Positions 9,511 to 19,445 of a stretch of DNA of 32,320 nucleotides are shown here, piece after piece. Numbering within the stretch: the stretch's first letter is position 1; each line of letters opens with the position of its first letter. Location of the stretch: assembly GCF_016461825.1 (NCBI RefSeq), contig NZ_JAEMNU010000065.1, forward strand, positions 14,416 through 46,735. The letters run 5' to 3'. The position numbers were made by a program, and so were the translations under genes. The DNA comes from Rugamonas violacea (GTDB lineage Bacteria > Pseudomonadota > Gammaproteobacteria > Burkholderiales > Burkholderiaceae_D). A model generated the notes under the pieces. The model searched no databases. It was not told the DNA's origin and saw only the letters and a list, made by a program, of their open reading frames with translations.

Positions 9511-9558
9511 CGCTTGCGCAAACGGTTGCGCCGCTTGTGCCGGTTGCGCCGGCGGGCC

Positions 9559-9599
9559 AAAAAAAGGCGGGAGGACGACGTCGCCGCCGTGCTCCCGCC
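9559..9599 (-). terminator. Intrinsic terminator of tal
   Basis: On the minus strand GGCGGGAG pairs with CTCCCGCC around an 18-nt loop and is followed directly by seven T residues. It lies 47 nt beyond the tal stop codon and separates tal from the efflux operon. Confidence 0.85.
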
Positions 9600-9646
9600 C
9601 ATGTTGTGTCACGCCGCGCATCGCCGCGGCCGGCGCGCGGGGAGGA

Positions 9647-10582
9647 TCAGCGCATCGCCGAGATGATCTGCTTCAGCTTGCCGGAGTCGGTGCAGAAGGC
9701 GCGGATGCCCTCGGACAGCTTCTCGGTCGCCATCTGGTCCTCGTTGAGCATGAAGCGGAAGGTTTTTTCGTCCAGCGACATCTTGACCATGTTGGCGCCG
9801 GGCGCGGCGTCGGCGCTGAGCTTGCGTTCGACCGGGGCGTCGCTGTCGGCCAGTTGCTGCAGCAGTTCCGGGCTGATGGTGAGCAGGTCGCAGCCGGCCA
9901 GTTCGAGGATCTGGCCGGTGTTGCGGAAGCTGGCGCCCATCACTTCGGTCTGGTAGCCGAACTTGCGGTAGTAGTTGTAGATGCGCTTGACCGATTGCAC
10001 GCCGGGATCGTCGTCGGCGGCGTAATCGATGCCGGTGGATTTTTTGTACCAGTCGTAGATGCGGCCGACGAAGGGCGAGATCAGTTGGGCGCCCGCTTCG
10101 GCGCAGGCGATCGCCTGGCCGAGCGAGAACAGCAGCGTCATATTGCAGTGGATGCACTCTTTTTCGAGGATCTCGGCGGCGCGGATGCCCTCCCAGGTGG
10201 CGGGCATCTTGATCAGCACGCGCTCGCGGTCGAAGCCGGCCGTTTCGTACAGGTGGATCAGTTCGCGCGCCTTGGCCACGGAGCCGGCGCTGTCGAACGA
10301 CAGGCGGGCGTCGATCTCGGTCGAGACGCGGCCGGAGACGATTTTCAGGATTTCGCCGCCGAAAGCGATCAGCAGGTGGTCGATGACGTCGCCGGTGGAG
10401 GCGTTGGGATTGTCGCGCACGGCCTTTTGCAGCAGCGGCTTGTACTCGTCCTTTTGCACCGCCTTCAGAATCAGCGAGGGATTGGTGGTGGCGTCGCGCG
10501 GCGTGTAGGCCTTGATGGACTGGAAGTCGCCGGTGTCGGCGACGACGGTGGTGAATTTCTTGAGCTGTTCGAGCTGGTTCAT
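9647..10582 (-). CDS. tal: Transaldolase
   Basis: Non-oxidative pentose phosphate enzyme that transfers a dihydroxyacetone unit from sedoheptulose-7-phosphate to glyceraldehyde-3-phosphate, giving erythrose-4-phosphate and fructose-6-phosphate. The 311-aa product matches the TalB class in length. Seen are [12 protein letters not shown] (residues 30-41), the Schiff-base Lys125 in [13 protein letters not shown], and [12 protein letters not shown]. It is the last gene of the minus-strand sugar cluster, 286 nt after hexR, and has a candidate promoter of its own plus a strong terminator. The Shine-Dalgarno sequence is weak, but the start matches the family's [19 protein letters not shown]. Confidence 0.97.
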   Translation of the reverse strand: MNQLEQLKKFTTVVADTGDFQSIKAYTPRDATTNPSLILKAVQKDEYKPLLQKAVRDNPNASTGDVIDHLLIAFGGEILKIVSGRVSTEIDARLSFDSAGSVAKARELIHLYETAGFDRERVLIKMPATWEGIRAAEILEKECIHCNMTLLFSLGQAIACAEAGAQLISPFVGRIYDWYKKSTGIDYAADDDPGVQSVKRIYNYYRKFGYQTEVMGASFRNTGQILELAGCDLLTISPELLQQLADSDAPVERKLSADAAPGANMVKMSLDEKTFRFMLNEDQMATEKLSEGIRAFCTDSGKLKQIISAMR

Positions 10583-10628
10583 GTGCGGGCCTGAGGGGTG
10601 GAGGAGTCTTTTGTTACTGCGATCTTAT

Positions 10629-10680
10629 ATTGTACTCAAGCCCGGCTCAAGCCGGCAATTGTTCTGGTCTTTTCTGGTCT
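10629..10680 (-). promoter_or_regulatory. Putative tal promoter with upstream direct repeat
   Basis: On the minus strand TTGCCG (10653-10658) and TACAAT (10629-10634) are separated by 18 bp, about 47 bp upstream of the tal start. Just upstream of the -35 are two identical 9-bp words, AGACCAGAA on that strand, at 10662-10670 and 10672-10680. They are one helical turn apart, a layout typical of activator sites. Confidence 0.4.
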
Positions 10681-10868
10681 TTGCAGTGGCGCACCACTCC
10701 CGTTTGCCCGGCTATTGGCGCGACCGCGTCGCTGGACAGCGCCAGGAACCGGGCGCGTTGGCGTTGCAGTTCGCCGACCGCGTGGGAGGGGGCATGGCAT
10801 GGGGCGGCGCCGGCCGCGTGCTGTTGCGTCAATTGGTAATATTGACACAAATGCAGCGGCGCGACTAC

Positions 10869-11723
10869 TCAGCCGATGAAGGAGTCGAATTGCAGGTCGA
10901 ACTCTTGCAGCGCCTTCTGCGCGTTCTGCATCTTCTTGCGGAACTCGGGGCCGCGTTGCAGCGCCAGGCCGACCGCCAGCACGTCGATCACCACCAGGTA
11001 GGCCAGCCGCGCCGAGATCGGCGTGTACGGGTCGGTGTTGAAGATCAGGTCGATGGGGATCAGCACGGTGGCCATGTCGGCCAGCGGCGTGCCGGACGGC
11101 GCCAGCACGATGACGTCGGCGCCGCCACGGCGCGCCAGTTTGACCGAGCGCACCAGCGCCGGGCTGTTGCCGCGCTGCGAGATGGCCACCACCGCGTCGC
11201 CGCTGCGCAGCAGGGCGGCGGCGATGCTGTGGATGGCCGGGTCGGCGTAGGCCACCGTCGGCACGCCGGAGCGGAAGAACTTGTGCTGGGCGTCGGCGGC
11301 GACGATGCCGGAGGTGCCCTGGCCGTAGAACTCGATCTTGTTGGCGCGCGACAGGATGTCGAGCGCCTGCTGCACCGCCTCGGCGTCGAGGTTGTTGCGC
11401 AGGTCGAGCAGGGTGTTGATCGAGCGGCTGCAGATCTTGTTGACCAGGTCGGCCGCCAGGTCGTCCTGCGCCGGCTGCTCGTTCAGGCCGGGCAGGGCCA
11501 AGGCCAGGCCCTGCGCCAGCTTGAGCTTGAACTCGTGCCAGCCGTCGTAGCCCAGGGTGCGGCAAAAGCGCACCACCGTCGGCTCGGACACCTGGGCGCT
11601 CTTGGCCAGCGCCGTGATGTTTTGGCTGACGATCAGGTCGGGATGGTCCAGCACCGCCTGGGCGACCTTCTTCTCCGACTTGGAGAGCGAGTCGAGCTGG
11701 GTGCGGATCGAGTCGAGTAGCAT
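10869..11723 (-). CDS. hexR: HexR, MurR/RpiR-family transcriptional regulator
   Basis: Repressor of Entner-Doudoroff and related genes whose family responds to 2-keto-3-deoxy-6-phosphogluconate. The 284-aa product has an N-terminal RpiR helix-turn-helix (ITALAKSAQVSEPTVVRFCRTLGYDGWHEFKLKLA, about residues 36-70) and a C-terminal SIS sugar-phosphate domain (about 125-235) with GQGTSG and ISQRGNS loops. The name rests on the family, on the neighbours zwf, pgi and edd-eda, and on HexR-type operators in front of them. The start MLLDSIRTQLDSLSKSEKKVA fits HexR proteins. The nearest Shine-Dalgarno sequence is 22 nt upstream and serves a 5-codon leader ORF that overlaps this start (TAATG). Confidence 0.93.
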   Translation of the reverse strand: MLLDSIRTQLDSLSKSEKKVAQAVLDHPDLIVSQNITALAKSAQVSEPTVVRFCRTLGYDGWHEFKLKLAQGLALALPGLNEQPAQDDLAADLVNKICSRSINTLLDLRNNLDAEAVQQALDILSRANKIEFYGQGTSGIVAADAQHKFFRSGVPTVAYADPAIHSIAAALLRSGDAVVAISQRGNSPALVRSVKLARRGGADVIVLAPSGTPLADMATVLIPIDLIFNTDPYTPISARLAYLVVIDVLAVGLALQRGPEFRKKMQNAQKALQEFDLQFDSFIG

Positions 11724-11740
11724 TAGATTTGCGCCGTCAT
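11723..11740 (-). CDS. Five-codon leader ORF coupled to hexR
   Basis: ATG ACG GCG CAA ATC TAA, encoding MTAQI, is preceded by GGAGGAC (11746-11752) at ideal spacing. Its stop codon shares its last base with the hexR ATG (TAATG). hexR itself lacks a ribosome site in the right place, so ribosomes probably load here and re-initiate on hexR. It is not in frame with hexR, so it is not an alternative start. Confidence 0.45.
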   Translation of the reverse strand: MTAQI

Positions 11741-11763
11741 GGTTAGTCCTCCGGCAGCGGTGA

Positions 11764-11823
11764 CGCAGGGGTTTCGCGGCGCACTGCGCCGCGCCTGCGG
11801 AACGGGATGGCCATGCATGGCCA
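11764..11823. repeat. Two palindromes in the zwf-hexR gap
   Basis: A 19-bp palindrome with one central base (CGCGGCGCA C TGCGCCGCG, 11775-11793) is flanked by CGCAGG at 11764-11769 and CCTGCG at 11794-11799, which extend the possible stem. A perfect 16-bp palindrome TGGCCATGCATGGCCA lies at 11808-11823. Both fall in the 120-nt intercistronic gap and would fold as RNA hairpins in the zwf-hexR transcript. Confidence 0.55.
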
Positions 11824-11843
11824 GACTCCTTGCGCTGCTCATA

Positions 11844-13316
11844 TTAGTCTTCAGGCAGCGCTTCTTCGCGCCACTGCAGGCCGTCGCGGCCGATCAGCGC
11901 GCTGGCGGCGGCCGGCCCCCAGGTGCCGGCGGTGTACGGGATCGGCATGCTGTCGTCCTGCTCCCAGTTGGTCAGGATCGGTTCGACCCATTCCCAGGCC
12001 GCCTCCAGTTCGTCGCCGCGCATGAACAGGGTCAGCTGGCCGCGCAGCACGTCGAGCAGCAGGCGCTCGTAGGCGTCCATGCGCGGCGATTTGAACGACT
12101 CGCGGAAGTCCAGTTCCAGCTCGGCCGGCTTGAGGCGCATGCCGTCGCCCGGCGTCTTGGCCATCAGGTTCATGCGCAGGCCCTCGTCGGGCTGCAGGCG
12201 GATCACCAGCGAGTTGGGCTGGAAGCTCGAGGTCGGCTGGTTGAAGATCGAATGGGGGATCTGCTTGAAGCGCACGACGATCTCGGCCAGGCTGTCGGCC
12301 ATGCGTTTGCCGGTGCGCAGGTAGAACGGCACGCCGGCCCAGCGCCAGGTGTCGATCTCCGCCTTCATGGCGACGAAGGTTTCGGTGCGCGAGTGTTCCG
12401 GCGCGTCCGGCTCGTCGCGGTAGCTCGGCACGGCCTGGCCGTCGACATGGCCGGCGCGGTACTGGCCGCGCACGATGTTCTGCGCCAGGGTGGTCGGGGT
12501 GAACTTTTTCAGCGAGCGCAGCACCTGCAGCTTGGCGTCGCGCACGGCGTCCGGCGCGATCGAGGTGGGCGGTTCCATGGCGACGATACACAGCAGTTGC
12601 AGCAGGTGGTTCTGCAGCATGTCGCGCAGCGCGCCGGAGGTGTCGTAGTAGCCCATGCGGTTGCCGACGCCGAGTTTTTCGGCGATGGTGATCTGCACGT
12701 CGGAGATCCACTCGCGGCGCCACAGCGGCTCGAACAGGATGTTGCCGAAGCGCAGGGCCAGCAGGTTCTGCACGGTCTCCTTGCCCAGGTAGTGGTCGAT
12801 ACGGTAGATCTGCGACTCGGCGAAGACCTTGCCCACCTCGGCGTTGATCTGCTTGGCCGAGGCCAGGTCGCGGCCCAGCGGTTTTTCCAGCACCACGCGC
12901 GAGTTCGGCGTGACCAGCTGGTTGGCCGCCAGGTTGTCGCAGATCTGCGCGAACAGGTGGGGCGGCGTGGCCAGGTAGTAGACGCGGGTCAGCGCCGGGT
13001 CGGCGCGCAGCGCCTCGACCAGCGGCGCGTAGCTGCCGGCGTCGGTGGCGTTGAGCGAGACGTAGACGATGCGGGCGGTGAACTTGGCCCAGGCGGCCGG
13101 CGTGACGGCGGGCGCCTTGATGTGCGGCCGCGAGGTGGCCTCGACGGTTTTCAGGAAGTCTTCCTGGCAGCAGTCCTGGCGGCCCACGCAGATGATGCGG
13201 GCGGTCGGTGGCAGGTCGTTGGCGACGTCGCGCGCGTACATCGCGGGCAGCAATTTGCGCATCGCCAGATCGCCGCTGCCGCCAAACAGAACCAGGTCAA
13301 AATCGGTAAGAGCCAT
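11844..13316 (-). CDS. zwf: Glucose-6-phosphate 1-dehydrogenase
   Basis: NADP-dependent oxidation of glucose-6-phosphate to 6-phosphogluconolactone, the entry to the Entner-Doudoroff and oxidative pentose phosphate routes. The 490-aa product matches the family length. The dinucleotide-binding loop FGGSGDLAMRKLLPA is at residues 11-25, the active-site signature RIDHYLGKETVQN near 171-183, and the tail WEWVEPILTNWEQ is typical. The start MALTDFDLVLFGGSGDLA is the family one, although no Shine-Dalgarno sequence is visible upstream. A HexR-overlapped promoter lies 54-82 nt upstream of the start. Downstream, a 120-nt gap with two palindromes separates it from hexR. Confidence 0.97.
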   Translation of the reverse strand: MALTDFDLVLFGGSGDLAMRKLLPAMYARDVANDLPPTARIICVGRQDCCQEDFLKTVEATSRPHIKAPAVTPAAWAKFTARIVYVSLNATDAGSYAPLVEALRADPALTRVYYLATPPHLFAQICDNLAANQLVTPNSRVVLEKPLGRDLASAKQINAEVGKVFAESQIYRIDHYLGKETVQNLLALRFGNILFEPLWRREWISDVQITIAEKLGVGNRMGYYDTSGALRDMLQNHLLQLLCIVAMEPPTSIAPDAVRDAKLQVLRSLKKFTPTTLAQNIVRGQYRAGHVDGQAVPSYRDEPDAPEHSRTETFVAMKAEIDTWRWAGVPFYLRTGKRMADSLAEIVVRFKQIPHSIFNQPTSSFQPNSLVIRLQPDEGLRMNLMAKTPGDGMRLKPAELELDFRESFKSPRMDAYERLLLDVLRGQLTLFMRGDELEAAWEWVEPILTNWEQDDSMPIPYTAGTWGPAAASALIGRDGLQWREEALPED

Positions 13317-13365
13317 AATATGAAATCGCAGTAAGTGGGTGCCGGAGGAGTGCTACTAGAGGTTC

Positions 13366-13380
13366 TGTAAATTTACTACA
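13366..13380 (-). promoter_or_regulatory. HexR operator, zwf proximal
   Basis: TGTAAATTTACTACA fits the HexR consensus TGTARTWWWAYTACA at all 15 positions except the sixth (A instead of T). It covers the predicted zwf -10 box (13370-13375), a repression position. Confidence 0.75.
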
Positions 13381-13398
13381 TGAAAGCGGGTAAGGCAA
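13370..13398 (-). promoter_or_regulatory. Putative zwf promoter
   Basis: On the minus strand TTGCCT (13393-13398) and TAAATT (13370-13375) are spaced exactly 17 bp. The -10 lies inside the proximal HexR site and the -35 abuts the distal one, so HexR binding would block RNA polymerase. Confidence 0.55.
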
Positions 13399-13412
13399 GA
13401 AAATTTACTACA
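13398..13412 (-). promoter_or_regulatory. HexR operator-like site, zwf distal
   Basis: AGAAAATTTACTACA keeps one intact half (TTTACTACA) and a degenerate other half. Its centre is 32 bp, about three helical turns, from the proximal site, which would suit cooperative binding on one DNA face. Confidence 0.5.
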
Positions 13413-13472
13413 AATTGCGGGCGGGCGTGGTGTGCTTGGGCGTTGCTGCTGCCCCCCCCCAGCCCCGTACAG

Positions 13473-13503
13473 CCGGGGTCAGACCCGGCGGGTCTGACCC
13501 CGG
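13473..13503. repeat. REP-like hairpin, copy 1
   Basis: A perfect 14-bp stem (CCGGGGTCAGACCC / GGGTCTGACCCCGG) with a 3-nt loop lies between the lactonase gene and zwf. No T-tract follows on the transcribed (minus) strand. The core GGGGTCAGACCC recurs in near-identical form at 23933-23960, also intergenic. Confidence 0.65.
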
Positions 13504-13556
13504 TTTGGTTTTTGGGTGCTGCGGGCGTCAACGGCGCGCTGGCGTCAGCTCAGGTC

Positions 13557-14450
13557 TCATTCAATGTAGGCCGGTTCGGCGCGGCCCGCAACGTCCACCC
13601 GCAGCGACAGCACGTGGCCGCTCAGCGGATGCCGGGCCAGCTCCTCGGCCGGGCGCTTGTAGCTGGCGCTGGTGATGTACAGGGTGCGCAGGTCGGCGCC
13701 GCCGAAGGCCAGCATGGTCGGGCAGCGCAGCGGCAGGGCGATCTCGTCGAGGATCTCGCCCCCGGGCGACAGCTTGAGCACGCGGCCGCCCTCGAACATG
13801 GCGCACCAGTAGTTGCCCTCGCTGTCGACGGCGGCGCCGTCGGGACGGCCGCCGTAGTTGTTCGCCTTGTCGGTGGAGAACTGCTTGAGCAACCGCGGCT
13901 CGGCCACCGTGCCGCCGGCCAGGTCGAAGGCGTAGCGGGTGATCCGGTGCGCGGTGGTGTCGGCGTGGTACAGCGTGCGCTGGTCCGGGCTGAAGCCGAG
14001 GCCGTTGGAGACCGTCATGCCGCCCGACCAGACCTTGCGGATTTCGCCCCGTTCGAGCACGAACATCTCGGCGCCCTGGCGGTCGCGCGGTTCGAAGATG
14101 GTGCCGACCCAGAAGCGGCCGGCGGCGTCGGCGCGGCCGTCGTTGAAGCGGGTGGTGGCGGTGTCGTAGGGCGCGGCGGCGATGTCGGTCAGCGTGCCGG
14201 TCTCGGTGTTCAGGTGGACGAAGCCACGGCGCAGCGCGACCAGCAGGCCGCCTTGCACGCTGCGCGCCAGCGCCGAGGGCTCGCTGGACATCTTCCATTC
14301 GCGCCGCGCGCCGCTGGCCGGGTCCAGCCGGTGCACGGCGAAGCCCTCGATGTCGACCCAGTACAGGGCCTGTTCCTCAGGATGCCACAGCGGGCATTCG
14401 CCGACCTGCATGGCCTGCTCGCTGACGGTTTCGATGGTGGGTTTGCTCAT
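13557..14450 (-). CDS. SMP-30/gluconolactonase/LRE family protein
   Basis: Six-bladed beta-propeller lactonase of the SMP-30/regucalcin family, 297 aa, cytoplasmic. Likely metal ligands are Glu in GECPLWH (residue 18), Asn in TRFNDGRAD, Asn in VSNGLGFSPD and Asp in PDGAAVD, all in family positions. It lies 13 nt after pgi, so it is cotranscribed with it, and upstream of zwf. The family hydrolyses sugar lactones such as gluconolactone. Placed between pgi and zwf with no DevB-type pgl in the window, it may hydrolyse 6-phosphogluconolactone or gluconolactone; this is inference. L-arabinolactonase-type activity is another possibility. Confidence 0.9.
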   Translation of the reverse strand: MSKPTIETVSEQAMQVGECPLWHPEEQALYWVDIEGFAVHRLDPASGARREWKMSSEPSALARSVQGGLLVALRRGFVHLNTETGTLTDIAAAPYDTATTRFNDGRADAAGRFWVGTIFEPRDRQGAEMFVLERGEIRKVWSGGMTVSNGLGFSPDQRTLYHADTTAHRITRYAFDLAGGTVAEPRLLKQFSTDKANNYGGRPDGAAVDSEGNYWCAMFEGGRVLKLSPGGEILDEIALPLRCPTMLAFGGADLRTLYITSASYKRPAEELARHPLSGHVLSLRVDVAGRAEPAYIE

Positions 14451-14463
14451 GTCGCGCTTTCGT

Positions 14464-16113
14464 TCAGAGGTGCTGGGCCGCTTTGGCCATGATGATGAGG
14501 CCGTTGGTCGAACTGTCGTGGCGTGCCGGCGCGATCTCCCCGGTCAGTTCCTGGTGGATGTTCTTGGCCAGCACCTTGCCCAGCTCGACGCCCCACTGGT
14601 CGAAGCTGTTGACGTCCCACAGCACGCCCTGGACGAAGGTCTTGTGTTCGTACAGCGCGATCAGGGCGCCCAGCAACGGCGGGCTCAGTTGGTCCATCAG
14701 GATGGTGTTGCTGGGGCGGTTGCCGGGGAAGGTCTTGTGCGGCACCAGCGCCTCGATCTCGGCGGCGGCCAGGCCCTGCGCTTGCAGGTCGGCGCGCACC
14801 TCGTCGCCGGTTTTGCCGGTCATGAAGGCCTCGGACTGGGCGAAGCAGTTGGCCAGCAGCGCGTCGTGGTGGCCCGGCAGGTCGTGGGTCGGGCGCAGCG
14901 CGGCGATGAAGTCGATCGGCGTGACGTCGCTGCCCTGGTGCAGCAGTTGGAAGTAGGCGTGCTGCGCGTTGGTGCCGCACTCGCCCCACACCACCGGGCA
15001 GGTCGGCACGTCGACCGGCGCGCCGCCCTTGGTGACGCGCTTGCCGTTGCTCTCCATGTCGAGCTGCTGCAGGTAGGCCGGGAAGCGGCTCAGGTCCTGG
15101 TGGTAGGGCGCGATCGACAGCGAACTGCAGCCGAGGAACTGGCGGTTCCAGAAACCGACCATGGCCAGCAGCACCGGCATGTTCTCTTCCAGCGGCGCTT
15201 CAAGAAAGTGCTGGTCCATGGCGTGGGCGCCGGCCAGGAAGTCGGTGAAGTAGCCGAAGCCGATCGACAGCGCCACCGCCAGGCCGATCGACGACCAGAC
15301 CGAGTAGCGGCCGCCGACCCAGTCCCAGAACGGGAACATATTGGCCGGATCGATGCCGAAGGCCTTGATCTCCTCGGTGTTGGTGGAGACGGCGACGAAG
15401 TGGCGCGCCAGGTCGTCCGCCTTTGCGTGGCGCAGGAACCAGCTGCGCGCGGTCCGCGCGTTGAGCATGGTCTCGGCGGTGACGAAGGTCTTGGAGGCGA
15501 CGATGAACAGCGTGGTGGCCGGATCGACCTGGTCCAGCACGGCGTCCATGTCGTGGCCGTCGACGTTGGAGACGAAGTGCATCTTCAGCCGTGGATGGGC
15601 GTAGGAGCGCAGCGCCAGGCAGGCCATCTTCGGTCCCAGGTCGGAGCCGCCGATGCCGATGTTGACGACGTCGGTGATGGGCTTGCCGCTGTGGCCCAGC
15701 CAGGCGCCGCTGCGGACCCGGTCGGTGAAGTCGCGCATGCGCTCGAGCACGGCGTGGACGTCGGCCACCACGTCCTGGCCGTCGACCCGCAGCGCCTTGT
15801 CGCGCGGCATACGCAGCGCCGTGTGCAGCACCGCGCGATGTTCGGTAAGATTGATTTTCTCGCCGGCGAACATGGCGTCGCGCTGCGCCTCGACACCCCG
15901 TTCGCGCGCCAGGTCGAGCAGCAGCCCGACGGTGTTGGCGTCGATGCGGTTCTTCGAATAGTCGAGGAACAGGCCGGCCGCGTCGACCGTCAGCTTGGGA
16001 AAACGTTGCGGATCGGCGGCGAACAATTGGCGCAGTTGCCAGTGTTTGGCGTCGACGGCGTGGGATTCGAGGGCGTGGAAACTGGCGGTGGCGGTGATGG
16101 CGGGCTGGCGCAT
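14464..16113 (-). CDS. pgi: Glucose-6-phosphate isomerase
   Basis: Interconverts fructose-6-phosphate and glucose-6-phosphate, feeding Zwf with gluconeogenic or fructose-derived hexose phosphate. From the ATG at 16113 the product is 549 aa, the same as E. coli Pgi, and aligns from its first residues ([33 protein letters not shown]). Visible motifs are [23 protein letters not shown], the PGI signature [21 protein letters not shown] and the second signature [13 protein letters not shown]. An in-frame ATG at 16179 would add 22 residues of poor character. Neither start has a clear Shine-Dalgarno sequence. It is the first gene of the minus-strand sugar operon and has a HexR-like site upstream. Confidence 0.96.
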   Translation of the reverse strand: MRQPAITATASFHALESHAVDAKHWQLRQLFAADPQRFPKLTVDAAGLFLDYSKNRIDANTVGLLLDLARERGVEAQRDAMFAGEKINLTEHRAVLHTALRMPRDKALRVDGQDVVADVHAVLERMRDFTDRVRSGAWLGHSGKPITDVVNIGIGGSDLGPKMACLALRSYAHPRLKMHFVSNVDGHDMDAVLDQVDPATTLFIVASKTFVTAETMLNARTARSWFLRHAKADDLARHFVAVSTNTEEIKAFGIDPANMFPFWDWVGGRYSVWSSIGLAVALSIGFGYFTDFLAGAHAMDQHFLEAPLEENMPVLLAMVGFWNRQFLGCSSLSIAPYHQDLSRFPAYLQQLDMESNGKRVTKGGAPVDVPTCPVVWGECGTNAQHAYFQLLHQGSDVTPIDFIAALRPTHDLPGHHDALLANCFAQSEAFMTGKTGDEVRADLQAQGLAAAEIEALVPHKTFPGNRPSNTILMDQLSPPLLGALIALYEHKTFVQGVLWDVNSFDQWGVELGKVLAKNIHQELTGEIAPARHDSSTNGLIIMAKAAQHL

Positions 16114-16223
16114 AATGGTCGGCGGCGTTGGAAAAGCGGGGTGGATGGAGGCCGGCGCGCATGCCGAAAAACTGCTCATGCCGCGCCAGGACGATCATAT
16201 TATTCGATAATACATGAAAAACA

Positions 16224-16238
16224 GGTAAATTCACTACA
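16224..16238 (-). promoter_or_regulatory. HexR operator, pgi side
   Basis: GGTAAATTCACTACA matches the consensus TGTARTWWWAYTACA with three departures (G for T at position 1, A for T at position 6, C for W at position 9). It sits about 111 nt upstream of the pgi start, next to the AT-rich TATTAT (16207-16212 on the minus strand), a possible -10 box. Confidence 0.55.
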
Positions 16239-16357
16239 GTTTGACAAAATCCCCGTGCCGCCATGGTGTGGCGGCGTATCTCATCGGCAATTCGTGTTGC
16301 GTTTCTTGCCACGTATCGGGCTTTGTGCGCAATAAAAAATCAGTGCCGAGGAAATTT

Positions 16358-16372
16358 TGTAGTAAAATTTCA
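16358..16372 (+). promoter_or_regulatory. HexR operator, edd promoter
   Basis: TGTAGTAAAATTTCA departs from the HexR consensus only at position 13. TAAAAT at 16363-16368 inside it can serve as a -10 box, with transcription starting about 23 nt before the edd ATG. The arrangement is the same as at zwf, where the operator also covers the -10. Confidence 0.7.
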
Positions 16373-16397
16373 GTGAATTCATTCATAAGGAACGATC

Positions 16398-18320
<1,923 letters not shown>

Positions 18321-18322
18321 CC

Positions 18323-18946
18323 ATGACCATGACACTACTCGACATTATGCGCACTTCGGCCGTGATCCCGGTGATCGCGATCGACGATCCAGACCACGCC
18401 GTGCCGTTGGCGCGCGCGCTGGTGGCCGGCGGCATCCGCGTGCTGGAGGTGACCCTGCGCACCAAGCACGGCCTGGCGGCGATCCGCGCCATGAGCGCGG
18501 TGGAGGGCGCCATCGTCGGCGTCGGCACCTTGACCAAGCCCGAGGAATTCGCCGCCGCGCGCGACGCCGGCGCAGTGTTCGGCGTTTCGCCGGGCCTGAC
18601 CGCCGCGCTGATCGCCGCCGCCAAAAGCAGCGGCCTGCCGCTGCTGCCGGGCGTGATGACGCCGTCCGAGGTGATGGCCGCGCGCGAGCAGGGCTTCCAG
18701 CAGCTCAAGCTGTTCCCGGCCGTGCCGGCCGGCGGCGTGGGCATGCTCAGCGCGATCGGCGGCCCGCTGCCGGACGTGACTTTCTGCCCGACCGGCGGCA
18801 TCTCGCAGGAGACCGCGTCGCAGTTCCTGGCGCTGAAGAACGTGGCTTGTGTGGGCGGCTCCTGGCTGACGCCGAAGGATGCCATCGCCGCCGGCAACTG
18901 GGACCGCATCACCGAACTGGCCAAGGCGGCCAGCGGCCTGCGCTAA
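18323..18946 (+). CDS. eda: KDPG aldolase (2-dehydro-3-deoxy-6-phosphogluconate aldolase)
   Basis: Cleaves KDPG to pyruvate and glyceraldehyde-3-phosphate, completing the Entner-Doudoroff pathway; many family members also act on 4-hydroxy-2-oxoglutarate. The product is 207 aa, normal for this TIM-barrel aldolase. The general-base Glu is in RVLEVTLRT, the Schiff-base Lys in QQLKLFPA, and the phosphate-binding loop in FCPTGGIS with GGSW further on. The ATG lies 2 nt after the edd stop, implying tight coupling. A strong intrinsic terminator follows 43 nt downstream. Confidence 0.97.
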   Translation: MTMTLLDIMRTSAVIPVIAIDDPDHAVPLARALVAGGIRVLEVTLRTKHGLAAIRAMSAVEGAIVGVGTLTKPEEFAAARDAGAVFGVSPGLTAALIAAAKSSGLPLLPGVMTPSEVMAAREQGFQQLKLFPAVPAGGVGMLSAIGGPLPDVTFCPTGGISQETASQFLALKNVACVGGSWLTPKDAIAAGNWDRITELAKAASGLR

Positions 18947-18989
18947 GCGGATAGGCAGGCGCCGCCGGTGTGCGGCGGCGATTGCAGGA

Positions 18990-19022
18990 CAAGGCCGGGC
19001 CGAGAGCCCGGCCTTGTTGTTT
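18990..19022 (+). terminator. Intrinsic terminator of edd-eda
   Basis: A perfect 11-bp stem (CAAGGCCGGGC / GCCCGGCCTTG) with a 5-nt loop is followed by TTGTTT. Its T-tract overlaps the stop codon of the convergent RTX remnant on the other strand. Confidence 0.88.
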
Positions 19023-19422
19023 ACCCGCCGATCACGACGATGTCGCCGGCGACCAGGGCTTTCTGGCCGGTCAGCGTGGCGATGAGCACGGGGTCGTACG
19101 CCGCCTCGGCGCCGTCGCGGTCGAAGTACAGGGCGCCCGAGCTGGCGTTGTAGAGGAATTGCGCCGCAGCGCCGGACGCCGCCGGCGTCGTCGCCCCGGT
19201 CTGCAGAACGACGACGCTGCCGGCGGACAAACCGAAGCCGCTGCCGACGACCTGGATCGTGTCGACCTTGCTGACGAAGTCGGCGATGCTGTCGGCGCCA
19301 TCGGTCGGCAGGTTGAAGCGGAAGATGTCGGCGCCGGCCTGTCCGATCAGCACATCGTTGCCGCTGCCGCCTTCCAGGATGTCGTCGCCGGCGGCGCCGT
19401 TCAGGACGTCGTCGCCGGTTCC
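19021..19422 (-). pseudogene. 3' remnant of an RTX calcium-binding protein
   Basis: The translated tail has three RTX-type repeats (GTGDDVLNGAAGDDILEGGSGNDVLIGQAGADIFRF) and the usual C-terminal segment (DSIADF..VDTIQV, ALYFDRDGAEAAYDPVLIATLTG, VAGDIVVIGG). This is the end of a type I-secreted protein. The open frame continues upstream, but into the terminator and 3' end of the PEP-CTERM gene, where it loses all RTX character. There is no in-frame start with a ribosome site. An ATG at 19447 is out of frame by one base. RTX proteins normally have hundreds of residues before this point, so I read it as a truncated, non-expressed fragment. Confidence 0.7.
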
Positions 19423-19445
19423 GCTCGGGCGCGGCGGCCGGGCGC

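Noticed and set aside
13452..13460. Run of nine C residues
   Set aside because: Intergenic homopolymer; may be a sequencing-length uncertainty, with no sign of phase variation of a gene.
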